Assembly: GCF_011297335.1 (NCBI RefSeq)
Contig: NZ_JAAOTJ010000021.1
Coordinates: forward strand, 1-64,000
Length of the DNA: 64,000 nt
Direction of reading: 5' to 3'
Origin: Catellatospora methionotrophica
GTDB lineage: Bacteria; Actinomycetota; Actinomycetes; Mycobacteriales; Micromonosporaceae
Shown here: piece by piece, positions 16,448 to 24,731 of the stretch
Position numbering within the stretch: the stretch's first letter is position 1
Layout of the letters: each line of letters begins with the position of its first letter
Program-made: the position numbers and the translations under genes
The notes under the pieces: generated by a model
What the model was told of the DNA's origin: nothing
Databases searched by the model: none
What the model saw: the letters and a program-made list of their open reading frames with translations, nothing else

Positions 16448-16990
16448 TCAGCGCGCCAGACGGGTGGCGGCTTCGAGTGCCGCGAACCAGGGGAACACGG
16501 CCTGCCGAGTGTGTCCCGTCCCGGGTTCGTGCGGCTCCCAGGCGTAGGGTGCGCCGAGCATCACGTACACGCCTTCGTCGCGCAGGGCGTCGACCGACCG
16601 CCGGAACGGCGCCCGAGCCGCGAGCGCGGCATTGACGAAGGGCACGACGACCGTGGGCACCCCTCGGCCGATCAGTTCCGCGGCCGATGTCATCGCATAG
16701 TTGTCCGCTATTCCCGTGGCCAGCTTGTTGAGGGTGTTGAACGTCGCGGGAGCGATGATCAAGGCAGCCGGGTCGGACAGCGAGCGCTTGCGGCTGCCGC
16801 TGGCCCGCATCTCGTAATCCGTACGTATATCCGCCGCCGAGAGCGGCCCGGTCCGGTCGAGGAACGGAACGGCGGCAGGCGTGGCGGTCACACCGAACTC
16901 CCAGCCACCGTCATGAGCCATCGTGACGAGCTTTCCGAGATCGCTCGTCGGCCCAGCACCGCAGGCGATGATGAGCAGCCTTCGAGTCAT
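16448..16990 (-). CDS. Flavoprotein of the phosphopantothenoylcysteine decarboxylase-like family
   Basis: A 180-residue protein with the HFCD flavoprotein fold: N-terminal LLIIACGAGPTSD for FMN phosphate binding and the segment PATFNTLNKLATGIADN, which matches the conserved PASANT-type motif of EpiD/CoaC (PxxxNTxxKxAxGIxDN). It is therefore probably an FMN-dependent (de)carboxylase or related flavoprotein. Genuine CoaBC is a fusion protein elsewhere, so this is a stand-alone paralogue whose substrate is unknown. I start at ATG giving MTRRLLIIACG; the longer frame is Arg-rich and crosses toward the terminator at 17026-17060. Confidence 0.8.
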   Translation of the reverse strand: MTRRLLIIACGAGPTSDLGKLVTMAHDGGWEFGVTATPAAVPFLDRTGPLSAADIRTDYEMRASGSRKRSLSDPAALIIAPATFNTLNKLATGIADNYAMTSAAELIGRGVPTVVVPFVNAALAARAPFRRSVDALRDEGVYVMLGAPYAWEPHEPGTGHTRQAVFPWFAALEAATRLAR

Positions 16991-17025
16991 CCGGTTCAGC
17001 CGTTCCGCTCGTCTCGTCGGGCGTC

Positions 17026-17060
17026 GAGAGGGGCGGCGGTGTGACACCGCCGCCCCTCTC
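17026..17060 (-). terminator. Hairpin terminator after the formaldehyde detoxification operon
   Basis: A perfect 16-bp stem, GAGAGGGGCGGCGGTG with its complement, and a three-base loop. It lies just past the stop of the metallo-beta-lactamase-fold gene on its coding strand and before the flavoprotein gene. Confidence 0.8.
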
Positions 17061-17083
17061 GCCACGTCAAGCCAAATCGGGGT

Positions 17084-17719
17084 TCAGTGGCCTCGGGCCA
17101 GCCATTCTTCCAGGTGGGGGGACTCCGCGCCGATGGTGGTGGTCTCGCCGTGGCCGGTGTAGACCACGGTGTCCGCAGGTAGGGTGAGCAACCGGTCGCG
17201 GATCGAGCTGATGATCGTCGGGAAGTCGCTGTAGGACCGCCCGGTCGCGCCGGGACCGCCGTGGAACAGGGTGTCCCCGGAGAACAGGGCCGACAGCGAC
17301 GGCGCGTACAGGCACACCGCGCCGGGTGAGTGCCCCGGCGTGTGGTGGATCCACAGCTCGGCTCCGGCCACGCTCAGGCAGTCGCCGTCGGTCAGGTCGC
17401 GGTCGGGCGCGACGTCCGGGTGGGTCATGTCCCACAGCATCCGGTCGTCGGGGTGCAGCATGATCGGTGCGCCGGACAGCCGTGCCAGCTCGGGCGCGGC
17501 GTCGATGTGGTCGTTGTGCGCGTGGGTGCAGACGATCGCGCAGACGCGCCGCTCGCCGACCGCCGCCATGATGGCGGCCGCGTCGTGGGCCGCATCGACG
17601 ACCAGCACGTCGCTGTCGTTGCCGATCAGCCAGACGTTGTTGTCGACCTCCCAGGTGCCGCCGTCCAGGCTGAACGTGCCGGAGGTGACCACCCGCTCGA
17701 TCCGTGCCTCGCCGGTCAC
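17084..17719 (-). CDS. MBL-fold metallohydrolase, partner of mycothiol-dependent formaldehyde dehydrogenase
   Basis: A 211-residue metallo-beta-lactamase-fold hydrolase. Metal ligands are visible in THAHNDHID (HxHxDH), HHTPGHSPG and YTGHGETTT. Its start overlaps the stop of the dehydrogenase gene (ATGA), and the same gene pair occurs in mycobacteria (Rv2259-Rv2260). By analogy with glyoxalase II it likely hydrolyses the S-formylmycothiol thioester to formate and mycothiol, which is inference from fold and context. It is about the usual length for the family. A strong terminator follows 24 bases downstream. Confidence 0.88.
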   Translation of the reverse strand: MTGEARIERVVTSGTFSLDGGTWEVDNNVWLIGNDSDVLVVDAAHDAAAIMAAVGERRVCAIVCTHAHNDHIDAAPELARLSGAPIMLHPDDRMLWDMTHPDVAPDRDLTDGDCLSVAGAELWIHHTPGHSPGAVCLYAPSLSALFSGDTLFHGGPGATGRSYSDFPTIISSIRDRLLTLPADTVVYTGHGETTTIGAESPHLEEWLARGH

Positions 17720-18801
17720 AGCATCACCACCGAGCGCAGCACCTCGCCGCGGCCCATCTTGGCGAACGCCTCCTCGACGTCGTCGAGCCCGATCTTCTCG
17801 GACACGAACGCGTCCAGGTCGAGGCGTCCCTGCAGGTAGAGCCCGAGCAGGGTGGGGAAGTCGCGGGAGGGCAGGCAGTCGCCGTACCAGGACGACTTGA
17901 GCGCGCCGCCACGGCCGAACACGTCCAGCAGCGGCAGCTCGAGCTGCATCTCCGGGGTGGGTACGCCGACCAGCACGACGGTGCCGGCCAGGTCGCGGGC
18001 GTAGAACGCCTGCCGGTAGGTCTCCGGGCGGCCGACCGCGTCGACGACCACGTCCGCGCCGAAGCCGCCGGTCAGTTCCCGGATGGCCTCGACCACGTCG
18101 GCCTGGCCGCCGTTGACGGTGTGCGTCGCGCCGAGCTGCTTGGCCCAGGCGAGTTTGCGCTCGTCGAGGTCCACGCCGATGATCGTGGTCGCGCCCGCGA
18201 GCCGCGCCCCGGCGATGGCCGCGTTGCCCACGCCGCCGCAGCCGATGACCGCGACGGTGTCACCGCGGGTGACCGTGCCGGTGTTCAGCACCGCGCCCAG
18301 CCCGGCCATCACGCCGCAGCCGAGCAGGCCCGCGACCTCCGGCGGCGCGGCCGGGTCGACCTTCGTGCACTGACCGGCGGCGACCAGGGTCTTCTCGATG
18401 AAGGCGCCGATGCCGAGCGCGGGCGACAGCGGTGTGCCGTCGGCGAGCGTCATCTTCTGCTTGGCGTTGTGCGTGGCGAAGCAGTACCACGGCTTGCCCT
18501 TGCGGCAGGCCCGGCACTGGCCGCACACGGCCCGCCAGTTCAGCACCACGTAGTCGCCGGGGGCGACCTCGGTGACGCCCTCGCCGACCGCCTCCACGAT
18601 CCCGGCGGCCTCGTGGCCGAGCAGGAACGGGAAGTCGTCGTTGATGCCGCCCTCCCGGTAGTGCAGGTCGGTGTGGCAGACCCCGCAGGCCTGCACTTTC
18701 ACCAGCGCTTCCCCTGGCCCAGGGTCGGGCACCAGCACCGTTTCGATGCTCACCGGCGCGTTCTTAGAGCGGGCGACGACTCCGCGGACCTCGTGCACCA
18801 C
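17716..18801 (-). CDS. mscR: S-(hydroxymethyl)mycothiol dehydrogenase
   Basis: A zinc-dependent medium-chain dehydrogenase (361 residues) that oxidises the formaldehyde-mycothiol adduct using NAD+. Catalytic zinc ligands: GVCHTDL and GHEAAG. Structural zinc cysteines: [15 protein letters not shown]. Coenzyme loop: [17 protein letters not shown]. The sequence [20 protein letters not shown] is typical of the mycothiol-dependent enzyme. I choose the GTG at 18801 because AAGGAGG lies five bases before it; a longer frame from 18819 would use that ribosome site as coding, and GTG at 18798 is also possible. The gene confirms a mycothiol-producing actinomycete. Confidence 0.92.
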   Translation of the reverse strand: MVHEVRGVVARSKNAPVSIETVLVPDPGPGEALVKVQACGVCHTDLHYREGGINDDFPFLLGHEAAGIVEAVGEGVTEVAPGDYVVLNWRAVCGQCRACRKGKPWYCFATHNAKQKMTLADGTPLSPALGIGAFIEKTLVAAGQCTKVDPAAPPEVAGLLGCGVMAGLGAVLNTGTVTRGDTVAVIGCGGVGNAAIAGARLAGATTIIGVDLDERKLAWAKQLGATHTVNGGQADVVEAIRELTGGFGADVVVDAVGRPETYRQAFYARDLAGTVVLVGVPTPEMQLELPLLDVFGRGGALKSSWYGDCLPSRDFPTLLGLYLQGRLDLDAFVSEKIGLDDVEEAFAKMGRGEVLRSVVML

Positions 18802-18899
18802 CGTGGCCTCCTTGCGCACGTTGGACAGACGTAGGGATGTTACCCGTGCGCCACCCGCATCGTGCCCGGCCTGGGCCTTCGTATCCGGACCGAAATCCG

Positions 18900-18928
18900 T
18901 TGCGGTCCCGTCCGGCCGGTTCTAGGTT
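18900..18928 (+). promoter_or_regulatory. Promoter of the GNAT gene (TTGCGG, 17 bases, TAGGTT)
   Basis: A -35-like TTGCGG, a 17-base spacer and -10 TAGGTT lie seven bases before the ATG, so transcription should begin at the start codon. This is one of the better matches to a housekeeping promoter in the window. Confidence 0.6.
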
Positions 18929-18935
18929 CGCGACC

Positions 18936-19475
18936 ATGGAGTATGCGATCCGGGCCGAGACGCCCGCCGACCACGCCGCGGTGCGTACCGTGCATGCCCT
19001 CGCGTTCGGCGACGGCGACCGGGTTCCGGCGCTGGTCGACGCGCTGCGTGCCGCACCGGCCGCGCTGCCGGTGGTCTCCCTGGTGGCGGTGCGCGGGGCC
19101 GAGGTCGTCGGGCACGTGATGCTCAGCGCGTGCCGGCTGGACGCGCCCGCGCGGCTGGTCGACGTGCACAGCCTGTCGCCGCTGGGCGTACACCCGGATC
19201 ATCAGGGTCGTGGCCTGGGCGGGCGGCTCGTCGCCGCGGCGCTGGCCGCCGCCGACGGCGCGGGCGTGCCCCTGGTGTTCCTGGAAGGCGACCCGCGCTA
19301 CTACGCGCGGCACGGCTTCGTGCGGGCGAGCGGCCTGGAGATGCGCTCGCCGTCGCTGCGCATCCCCGACCCCGGCTTCCAGGTGTATCCGCTGACGGCG
19401 TACGAGCCGTGGATGACCGGCACCTTCGTCTACTCGGAGCCGTTCTGGGCCATGGACTGCGTGGGCCTGCGCTGA
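18936..19475 (+). CDS. GNAT family N-acetyltransferase (YhbS-like)
   Basis: A 179-residue single-domain GNAT. The acetyl-CoA loop reads VHPDHQGRGLGGRLVAAALA (about residues 85-104), and the following FLEGDPRYYARHGF matches the YhbS-type signature (GDPxYYxRFGF). Substrate unknown. It is transcribed from the well-formed leaderless promoter directly upstream and is divergent from the mscR operon (134 bases between starts). Its 3' end overlaps the convergent small gene by 46 bases. Confidence 0.88.
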   Translation: MEYAIRAETPADHAAVRTVHALAFGDGDRVPALVDALRAAPAALPVVSLVAVRGAEVVGHVMLSACRLDAPARLVDVHSLSPLGVHPDHQGRGLGGRLVAAALAAADGAGVPLVFLEGDPRYYARHGFVRASGLEMRSPSLRIPDPGFQVYPLTAYEPWMTGTFVYSEPFWAMDCVGLR

Positions 19476-19732
19476 CGGGGGACGGTCCACCCGCCGGGCT
19501 GCTCGGGTCCGGTGTCGATGTCCTCGACCCAGGCCTCGGCCTCGCCGAAGTGCACGACGATCCGGCCCACGGCGGCGTACACGTCGAACACCGCTGCCAT
19601 CGGCGTCACCACGACCGCCTGGTCGCCGGGGCGCAGCCAATGGTCCTGGCCGGACCACTCCAGAACCAGTTCCAGCAGGCCGTCGCCGTCATTGCCGATC
19701 CGCGTGCGCGCCCGCGCGGGCGGGGTGTTCAT
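19430..19732 (-). CDS. Conserved-looking hypothetical protein, 100 residues
   Basis: I do not recognise a family. Codon use is normal for this genome (third positions mostly G or C) and the product is soluble with a beta-rich middle (DQAVVVTPMAAVFDVYAAVG, RIVVHFGEAEAWVEDID). Its last 46 bases overlap the convergent GNAT gene, which weakens confidence in the C-terminus but not the core. On the coding strand an 11-codon frame (MSETGKEAGAT) starts at 19764 and its TGA overlaps this ATG, a possible coupled leader. Alternative: the 11 codons are chance. Confidence 0.6.
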   Translation of the reverse strand: MNTPPARARTRIGNDGDGLLELVLEWSGQDHWLRPGDQAVVVTPMAAVFDVYAAVGRIVVHFGEAEAWVEDIDTGPEQPGGWTVPRQRRPTQSMAQNGSE

Positions 19733-19874
19733 GTCGCGCCCGCCTCTTTCCCCGTTTCACTCATGCGCCGCAGCCTACGCCGCAGACACCGCACCGCCCA
19801 GCGAATGTCGTCGATATGTACCTCGGCCCGCCCGGCGGTGCGCGGCCCTGCGGTCCGTCGCGGCCCGCGTGGCC

Positions 19875-19950
19875 GGGGCATGATCGCCGTTTCGGGTCAG
19901 AAACTGCGGCCACACCACAGGTTCTGACCCAAAACAGCGATCATGCCCGG
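19875..19950. repeat. Long palindrome, family A copy 1
   Basis: Arms of about 35 bases: the left holds CATGATCGCCGTTTCGGGTC, the right its complement with four differences. The shared core of family A is GATCGCNGTTTCGGGTCA. It lies upstream of the Eis-like gene, and a CCCGG tandem array begins inside its right end. Other copies: 22605, 44382, 51795, 54660 and 56538. Confidence 0.9.
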
Positions 19951-19980
19951 CCCGGCCCGGCCCGGCCCGGCCCGGCCCGG
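19946..19980. repeat. (CCCGG)x7 tandem array
   Basis: Seven perfect copies of CCCGG directly abut the family A palindrome, followed by CGCGGCGCGGG-like decay. The rest of the gap to the Eis-like gene (to 20074) is GC-rich filler with a TAGGAT box. Confidence 0.95.
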
Positions 19981-20062
19981 CGCGGCGCGGGAGCGGGGCG
20001 CGGGGACGGCGCGGGGCGATCTTGGCGGGTGGAGGGGGCGCGTGGGGTGGAGGGGGGCTGCC

Positions 20063-20068
20063 TAGGAT
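20063..20068 (+). promoter_or_regulatory. -10 box TAGGAT of a leaderless promoter (Eis-like gene)
   Basis: TAGGAT followed by six bases and ATG; no ribosome-binding site is present. Confidence 0.5.
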
Positions 20069-20074
20069 GGCCGG

Positions 20075-21256
20075 ATGGGTTACGAGGTGCGGCGGTTGCG
20101 GGAGCAGGACGGGGCTGCGGCGTGGCGGTTGAGCAGTGTCGCGTTCGGATTTCACGGGTCGCCGATGCCGGCGGAGTTCCCGGCCGTGCCGGGGCGGGTC
20201 ACCTGGGGAGTGTTCGACGGTGACCGGCTGATCGCCAAGGCGGTCGACCGGGAGCAGGGGCAGTGGTTCGGCGGGCGGATCGTGCCCACGTCGGGCGTGG
20301 CGGGCGTCGCGGTCGCTCCGGAGGTGCGCCGGGGTGGGCTGGGCCGCCAGGTGCTGACCCGGCTGCTGGCCGGGGCCCGCGAGCGGGGCGCGGCGGTCAG
20401 CGCGCTGTTCCCGTCGACGCCGCACCCGTACCGCAGGCTGGGCTGGGAGGAGGTCGGCGCGCTGACCTACCTCAGCGTGCCCACGGCGGCGCTCACCGCC
20501 GTCCGGCCGTCGCCCGGGGTGTCGCTGCGGCCCGCGACCGCTGACGACGTACGCGCGATCGAGGCGCTCTACCGCGACTGGGCCCGGTCCGGCACCGGCA
20601 TGATGGAGCGCTCCGGACCGCTGTACGACGTCGCGCCGGACAAGCTGCTGGCCGCCTTCGACGGTGTCACCGTGGCGGTGAACGAGGCGGGCGGCGTCGA
20701 CGGCTACGCGACCTGGGAACGGGGCCCGAACAGCGATCCCGTGGCCCGGATCACCGCGCACGGCCTGGTCGCCGCGACCCCGGAGGCACTGTGCGCGCTG
20801 CTGGCCATGTTCGGCGGCTGGGCGAGCGTCACGCCGAACACCGTGCTGCGGCTCGGCCCCGGCGACCCGGCGCTGCTGGAGATCCCGACGACGCTGGTCA
20901 CTGTGGACAGCCGCCAGCCGTGGATGCTGCGGTTGGTCGACGCGCCCGCCGCGATCGCGGCCCGTGGCTGGCCGGGCCACCTGAGCGGCATCGTGGACCT
21001 GGCCTTGACCGACCCTGAGTGCCCGTGGAACGCGGGGTCCTGGCGGCTGGTCCTCGACGGCGGCCTCGCCCGGCTGGAGCCGGGCGGTTCCGGCGCGGTG
21101 CGCTTCACGCCGCGTGGCCTGGCCGCCTGGTACGCGGGCGCGGCCACGCCCTCGGTGCTGCGCCGGGCCGGGCTGCTGTCCGGTGACGCCGTCGCCGACG
21201 GGCTGCTCGCGGCGGCGACCGCCGGTCCGGTCCCGGTCCTGCACGACTTCTTCTGA
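20075..21256 (+). CDS. Eis-like GNAT acetyltransferase
   Basis: A 393-residue protein with the architecture of the enhanced intracellular survival (Eis) family: an N-terminal GNAT domain with VAPEVRRGGLGRQVLTRLLA (about residues 88-107), a second degenerate GNAT domain, and a C-terminal SCP2-like domain (about 290-390). The protein ends with a Phe (HDFF), the family's free C-terminus that acts as catalytic base. Eis enzymes acetylate aminoglycosides and other amines at several positions. Substrate here unproven. Leaderless start as above; a hairpin terminator follows ten bases after the stop. Confidence 0.88.
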   Translation: MGYEVRRLREQDGAAAWRLSSVAFGFHGSPMPAEFPAVPGRVTWGVFDGDRLIAKAVDREQGQWFGGRIVPTSGVAGVAVAPEVRRGGLGRQVLTRLLAGARERGAAVSALFPSTPHPYRRLGWEEVGALTYLSVPTAALTAVRPSPGVSLRPATADDVRAIEALYRDWARSGTGMMERSGPLYDVAPDKLLAAFDGVTVAVNEAGGVDGYATWERGPNSDPVARITAHGLVAATPEALCALLAMFGGWASVTPNTVLRLGPGDPALLEIPTTLVTVDSRQPWMLRLVDAPAAIAARGWPGHLSGIVDLALTDPECPWNAGSWRLVLDGGLARLEPGGSGAVRFTPRGLAAWYAGAATPSVLRRAGLLSGDAVADGLLAAATAGPVPVLHDFF

Positions 21257-21265
21257 TCCGCGAAA

Positions 21266-21294
21266 GGCCCGGTGTCCAGGACGGACACCGGGCC
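21266..21294 (+). terminator. Hairpin terminator of the Eis-like gene
   Basis: A perfect 12-bp stem GGCCCGGTGTCC with its complement and a five-base loop. The next 170 bases are comparatively AT-rich and probably hold the promoter of the amidase region. Confidence 0.8.
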
Positions 21295-21472
21295 GCCGCA
21301 GGCCTTGACTGTGAAGGAAAACTTCGCAAGGAGATGGCATGCCGCAAGGTATCGACATAGGCAGGCGTGCCGATATATGGTGCCGTCACGCCGCCTGGCC
21401 AGGCATGACGCAGGTCTGATCAGGCGCGCGCGAGCTTGGGCTCGTGTCCCTCCGTACCCCCCGAGGAGTGCC

Positions 21473-21631
21473 GTGACCACAATCCGATCCCTGCGCGCCC
21501 GCCGCCGACGGCTGCTCGGCGTGCCAGCGCTCGTCGCCGCCGCCGTCGCGCTGGTGGCCCGCCCCGCCCACGCCGCGACGGCACCCGCCGCGGAGCCCGA
21601 GTGCGCCGCCGACCTCGTCCAGGGGGCGTGA
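21473..21631 (+). CDS. Signal-peptide-like leader ORF before the amidase gene
   Basis: A 52-codon frame starting with GTG and preceded by GAGGAG. The product is a basic start (RSLRARRRRLL), a hydrophobic core GVPALVAAAVALVA, an AHA cleavage site and then 18 residues ending LVQGA. This is a textbook export signal with no mature domain. The TGA overlaps the ATG of the amidase frame (TGATG), while the amidase frame itself lacks a signal. A G5 run at 21622-21626 lies nine bases before the stop; one extra G (or a -1 slip there) would fuse the two into a normal secreted precursor. Confidence 0.65.
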   Translation: MTTIRSLRARRRRLLGVPALVAAAVALVARPAHAATAPAAEPECAADLVQGA

Positions 21632-22596
21632 TGGCTACCGTTCCGTGGCTGGCCGATGTGCTCCGCGCGGCCGGGGTGCAGGTCGTCGAGGAGGGCGACT
21701 GGCGCAACCGGATGCGCCCCGGCTCCTTCGACCCGATCGGCGTGCTGTGGCACCACACGGCCTCGACGTCGAGCCCGAGCAACCCGCACCCGGCGCTGAA
21801 CATCTGCATCAACGGCCGCCCCGACCTGGCCGGGCCGCTGTGCCAGGCGCTGGTCGACTACAACGGCGTCTTCCACCTCATCTCGGCGGGGCGCTGCAAC
21901 CACGCGGGCGCGTCGCGCGGCAGCGGCCCGATCCCGGCCGGTGACGGCAACACCCTGATGATCGGGTGGGAGATCGACTACAACGGCGTCAACCAGCAGA
22001 TGACCGCCGCGCAGTACAACGCCTCGATCGCGGCGACCGCGGCGGTGCTCAAGCGGCTGGGCCGCGACTCCAGCTATGCCCGCGGCCACCGGGAGACCAG
22101 CACCACCGGCAAGATCGACCCGTACGCGATCAACCTCGACACCATGCGGGCCGACGTGGCACGGGCGATGAACCCGCCGACCGGTGGCTGGACGTCCACC
22201 GTGGACAACACCACCGCGGGCCGCTTCACCGCCAGCACCAACTGGGGCACCTCGTCGTTCTCGGGGCAGCGGTTCGGGGAGAACTACCGGTTCGCCAACC
22301 CGGTCGCGGCCAGCGACGCCGCCTGGTACAAGTTCGCCATCCCGGAGACCGGCAACTACCGCGTCGAGGCGTGGTGGCCGGCCGACGCCGGTTACAACAA
22401 CGCCGCGCCGTACATCGTGGCCACCAGCAGCGGCAACCAGACCGTCAACGTCGACCAGCGGATCACCGGCGGCCAGTGGCGGGTGCTGGGCACCTTCAAC
22501 CTCACCGCCGGCGACGCCAACAAGGTCGGCGTCAGCCGCTGGACCAGCGGCACCGGCTACGTCATCGCCGACGCGATCCGGGTCACCCGGGTCTGA
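21631..22596 (+). CDS. N-acetylmuramoyl-L-alanine amidase (Amidase_2/PGRP-like) with golvesin-type C-terminal domain
   Basis: A 321-residue wall hydrolase. Zinc histidines are seen in VLWHHTAS (about residue 38) and SYARGHRETST (about residue 155); the catalytic domain spans about residues 1-185. The C-terminal 130 residues (VDNTTAGRFTAS onward, with YRVEAWWPADAGYN and YVIADAIRV) match the golvesin/Xly CBD-like beta-sandwich found on many secreted bacterial enzymes. It cleaves the amide bond between muramic acid and the stem peptide. In the given sequence the protein has no signal peptide; that is supplied by the overlapping leader ORF in another frame, implying frameshift, slippage or coupled translation. 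Confidence 0.85.
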   Translation: MATVPWLADVLRAAGVQVVEEGDWRNRMRPGSFDPIGVLWHHTASTSSPSNPHPALNICINGRPDLAGPLCQALVDYNGVFHLISAGRCNHAGASRGSGPIPAGDGNTLMIGWEIDYNGVNQQMTAAQYNASIAATAAVLKRLGRDSSYARGHRETSTTGKIDPYAINLDTMRADVARAMNPPTGGWTSTVDNTTAGRFTASTNWGTSSFSGQRFGENYRFANPVAASDAAWYKFAIPETGNYRVEAWWPADAGYNNAAPYIVATSSGNQTVNVDQRITGGQWRVLGTFNLTAGDANKVGVSRWTSGTGYVIADAIRVTRV

Positions 22597-22604
22597 GTGG
22601 CTTC

Positions 22605-22670
22605 TTGATCAGCGTTTCGGGTCAGAACGTGCGGTCAGACCGCATGTTCTGACCCGAAACGGCGATCATC
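22605..22670. repeat. Long palindrome, family A copy 2
   Basis: Arms TTGATCAGCGTTTCGGGTCA with inner GAACGTGCGGTC, and the complement with three differences. It lies between the convergent amidase and DUF2809 genes and encodes the last eleven residues and the stop of the latter. Confidence 0.92.
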
Positions 22671-23048
22671 CTTCCACCGCAACGCCACATGCACCGCCAC
22701 CAGCGGCAGCACCCCCACCGGATACCACCACATGTCCAGCGGGTCGTACGCCACACCGAGCGCCAGCCGCGCCAGCAGGGACCGCTCCGACAGGTACGCG
22801 GGCACCCCGGTCAGCTGTGACAGCTCGACCAGCCAGCAGAAGGCGATCGCCAGCGCCCCCGCGACCAGCGGAGGAGTACGCGGCCGGAGCACGAACACCC
22901 CGGCGTAGATCAGCGAGGCGTAGAGCGCGGTGCCGGAGTTCTGCTCCAGCGGCCCGTCGGCGACGGCCCGGATGAACAGGGCCACGGCCAGGACGGCGAC
23001 CGCCCCGGCGAGCGCGAGCAGGCGGCGGTTCCCGTCGGTACGGAGCAT
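22635..23048 (-). CDS. DUF2809 family membrane protein
   Basis: A 137-residue integral membrane protein with four hydrophobic helices; it carries the DUF2809 pattern with FCWLVELSQLTGVP and DPLDMWWYPVGVLP. Function is unknown; members are small and occur widely in bacteria. The C-terminus (DDRRFGSEHAV) is translated from the family A palindrome and the TGA is in its loop, so the true ancestral C-terminus has probably been replaced by the repeat. It is convergent with the amidase gene. Confidence 0.85.
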   Translation of the reverse strand: MLRTDGNRRLLALAGAVAVLAVALFIRAVADGPLEQNSGTALYASLIYAGVFVLRPRTPPLVAGALAIAFCWLVELSQLTGVPAYLSERSLLARLALGVAYDPLDMWWYPVGVLPLVAVHVALRWKDDRRFGSEHAV

Positions 23049-23164
23049 CCGCCGATGGTACGGAGCCCGCCCGGCCCCGCCGGTGGTGAACCCGTGAAGA
23101 TCCGGTGTTGCCCGCCGCCGCGCTCCGGTGGCACCCGGACGCGGCGGCGGGAGTCAGACCCGGC

Positions 23165-24589
23165 CTAGGCCAGGCGGCGGATCTCGCCGAACGCGCGGTA
23201 GAAGCCGCCCCGGCTGGCCTGGCGCACCTCGGACACGACGTAACGCGCGCCCGCCTCGCGGATGCCCTTGGGGAACTGCACCTGCCACGAGTGCTGGAAG
23301 CCCTCCGACACCACGCGCACGCGCAGCCGGCCGCCCTCCTCGTAGCACTCCAGCACGATGCCGTCGCCGCCCGCCTCGGCGGTGACGACCTCGACCGTGG
23401 TCGACGCGGCGACCGCCTCCACGTGCGAGGCCTTCACGTCGACGATCTCGGGCACGGTGCCGGACTCGGCCGCGCGGATCGCCGACTCGGTGGCGTCGAT
23501 GCAGGCCAGCGAGCCGTCCGTGGTCACGATGTAGAGCCGCTCGTCGTGATACTGCATCGAGTACGCCGAGCCGCAGCCGGTGCCGAGCTTCCACAGCCGG
23601 GTGCCGGAGCTGTCGAAGCAGTACACCGACGAGCTGTTGTCACCGGCGAAGACGTACTGACCGTCGGGGCTGGTCGCGCACGAGAACACGGCGGCGTCGC
23701 ACGAGTACTCCCGGCGGGGCGAGCCGTCCTTGCCCAGCTCGACGACCTTGCGGGTGGACGTTCCCGCGTACAGCGTGTGCTGCTCCTGCCAGCCGAACAG
23801 CACCGCGCCGGTGCTGCGGCTCCACCGCTGCTCGCCGGTGCGCCAGTCGTAGCTGGTCACGCCGCCCGAGTGGCCGTGGTGCACGGCGTCGGCGTCGCAG
23901 CGGACCATCCAGCCCGACGAGCCGGCGCTCTTGCGCCGCCACAGGAACTCGTCCTCGTGGTCGATCGCGGCCACGCCGCCGCCCGCGTCGGACACGCCGA
24001 GCACGCCGTCGTGGATGTCGAGCCAGTAGATGTCGATGTCGGGCGCGATCCGGTAGGCGACCCGCGGCACCTTGCCGGACAGGTCGTACACGTTGCCGTC
24101 GTCGCAGCCCGCGTAGAGCCAGGCGTCGTCGGCGACGATGCACTTGACCCCGTCGGGCAGCTTGAACTGCTGCACGACCTCGGCGCTGTGCGACAGGGTG
24201 GTGATCACCCCGGCCTCGTTGCCGACCATGCACACCTTGCTGTCGACGAAGACGCCGAACGCCGAGGTGCCCGAGCGGTAGCGCCACAGCACCGGGGCGG
24301 TCTTCGCCGTCGAGCGGGTGCTGACGATGGCGCGCCGCGACACGGAGCGCTTGCCCCGCGCGCCCTGCACCGCGGGGGCGTACCCCTTGCGGACCTTCTC
24401 GCCGATCTTCTTCGCCGCGGCGGCACGCGCCTTGGCGTTGTCGGCGAAGCTGCTCTTCGTCGTGGCTCCGGCGTCGCCGATCCGGCCATAGCGGATGGTC
24501 AGCTCGGTGTCGTCGACGACGACCTCGTAGAACTTGTGCGAGCCGCCGTCGGCTTCGGACAGTTCGAGGTAGGTGGTCTCAGCGGCCAT
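23165..24589 (-). CDS. WGR domain fused to a beta-propeller (WD40/PQQ-like)
   Basis: A 474-residue cytoplasmic protein. Residues about 5-80 form a WGR domain (YLELSEADGGSHKFYEV, then IRYGRIGDAG; the usual Trp of WGRIG is Tyr here). A basic linker follows (RGKRSVSRRAIV) and then about seven beta-propeller blades from residue 105 on, such as LYAGCDDGNVYDLSG, YVFAGDNSSSVYCFD and LYIVTTDGSLACID. WGR domains bind nucleic acid or partner proteins; the role of this fusion is unknown. I start at ATG giving MAAETTYLEL; longer starts cross the promoter region. Confidence 0.85.
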   Translation of the reverse strand: MAAETTYLELSEADGGSHKFYEVVVDDTELTIRYGRIGDAGATTKSSFADNAKARAAAAKKIGEKVRKGYAPAVQGARGKRSVSRRAIVSTRSTAKTAPVLWRYRSGTSAFGVFVDSKVCMVGNEAGVITTLSHSAEVVQQFKLPDGVKCIVADDAWLYAGCDDGNVYDLSGKVPRVAYRIAPDIDIYWLDIHDGVLGVSDAGGGVAAIDHEDEFLWRRKSAGSSGWMVRCDADAVHHGHSGGVTSYDWRTGEQRWSRSTGAVLFGWQEQHTLYAGTSTRKVVELGKDGSPRREYSCDAAVFSCATSPDGQYVFAGDNSSSVYCFDSSGTRLWKLGTGCGSAYSMQYHDERLYIVTTDGSLACIDATESAIRAAESGTVPEIVDVKASHVEAVAASTTVEVVTAEAGGDGIVLECYEEGGRLRVRVVSEGFQHSWQVQFPKGIREAGARYVVSEVRQASRGGFYRAFGEIRRLA

Positions 24590-24731
24590 GGGGAAAGGGC
24601 CTTCTCTCGCGAGGGGAACGCTTCGGCGACAACCTATCCGCCGCCACCGACAGTGCTCCGCCCGGCAATCCAAGATCGGCTGTTAGGCCGATCCGCGCCC
24701 GTCGGAGCTTGTCTACGCTGCGACGGATTCG

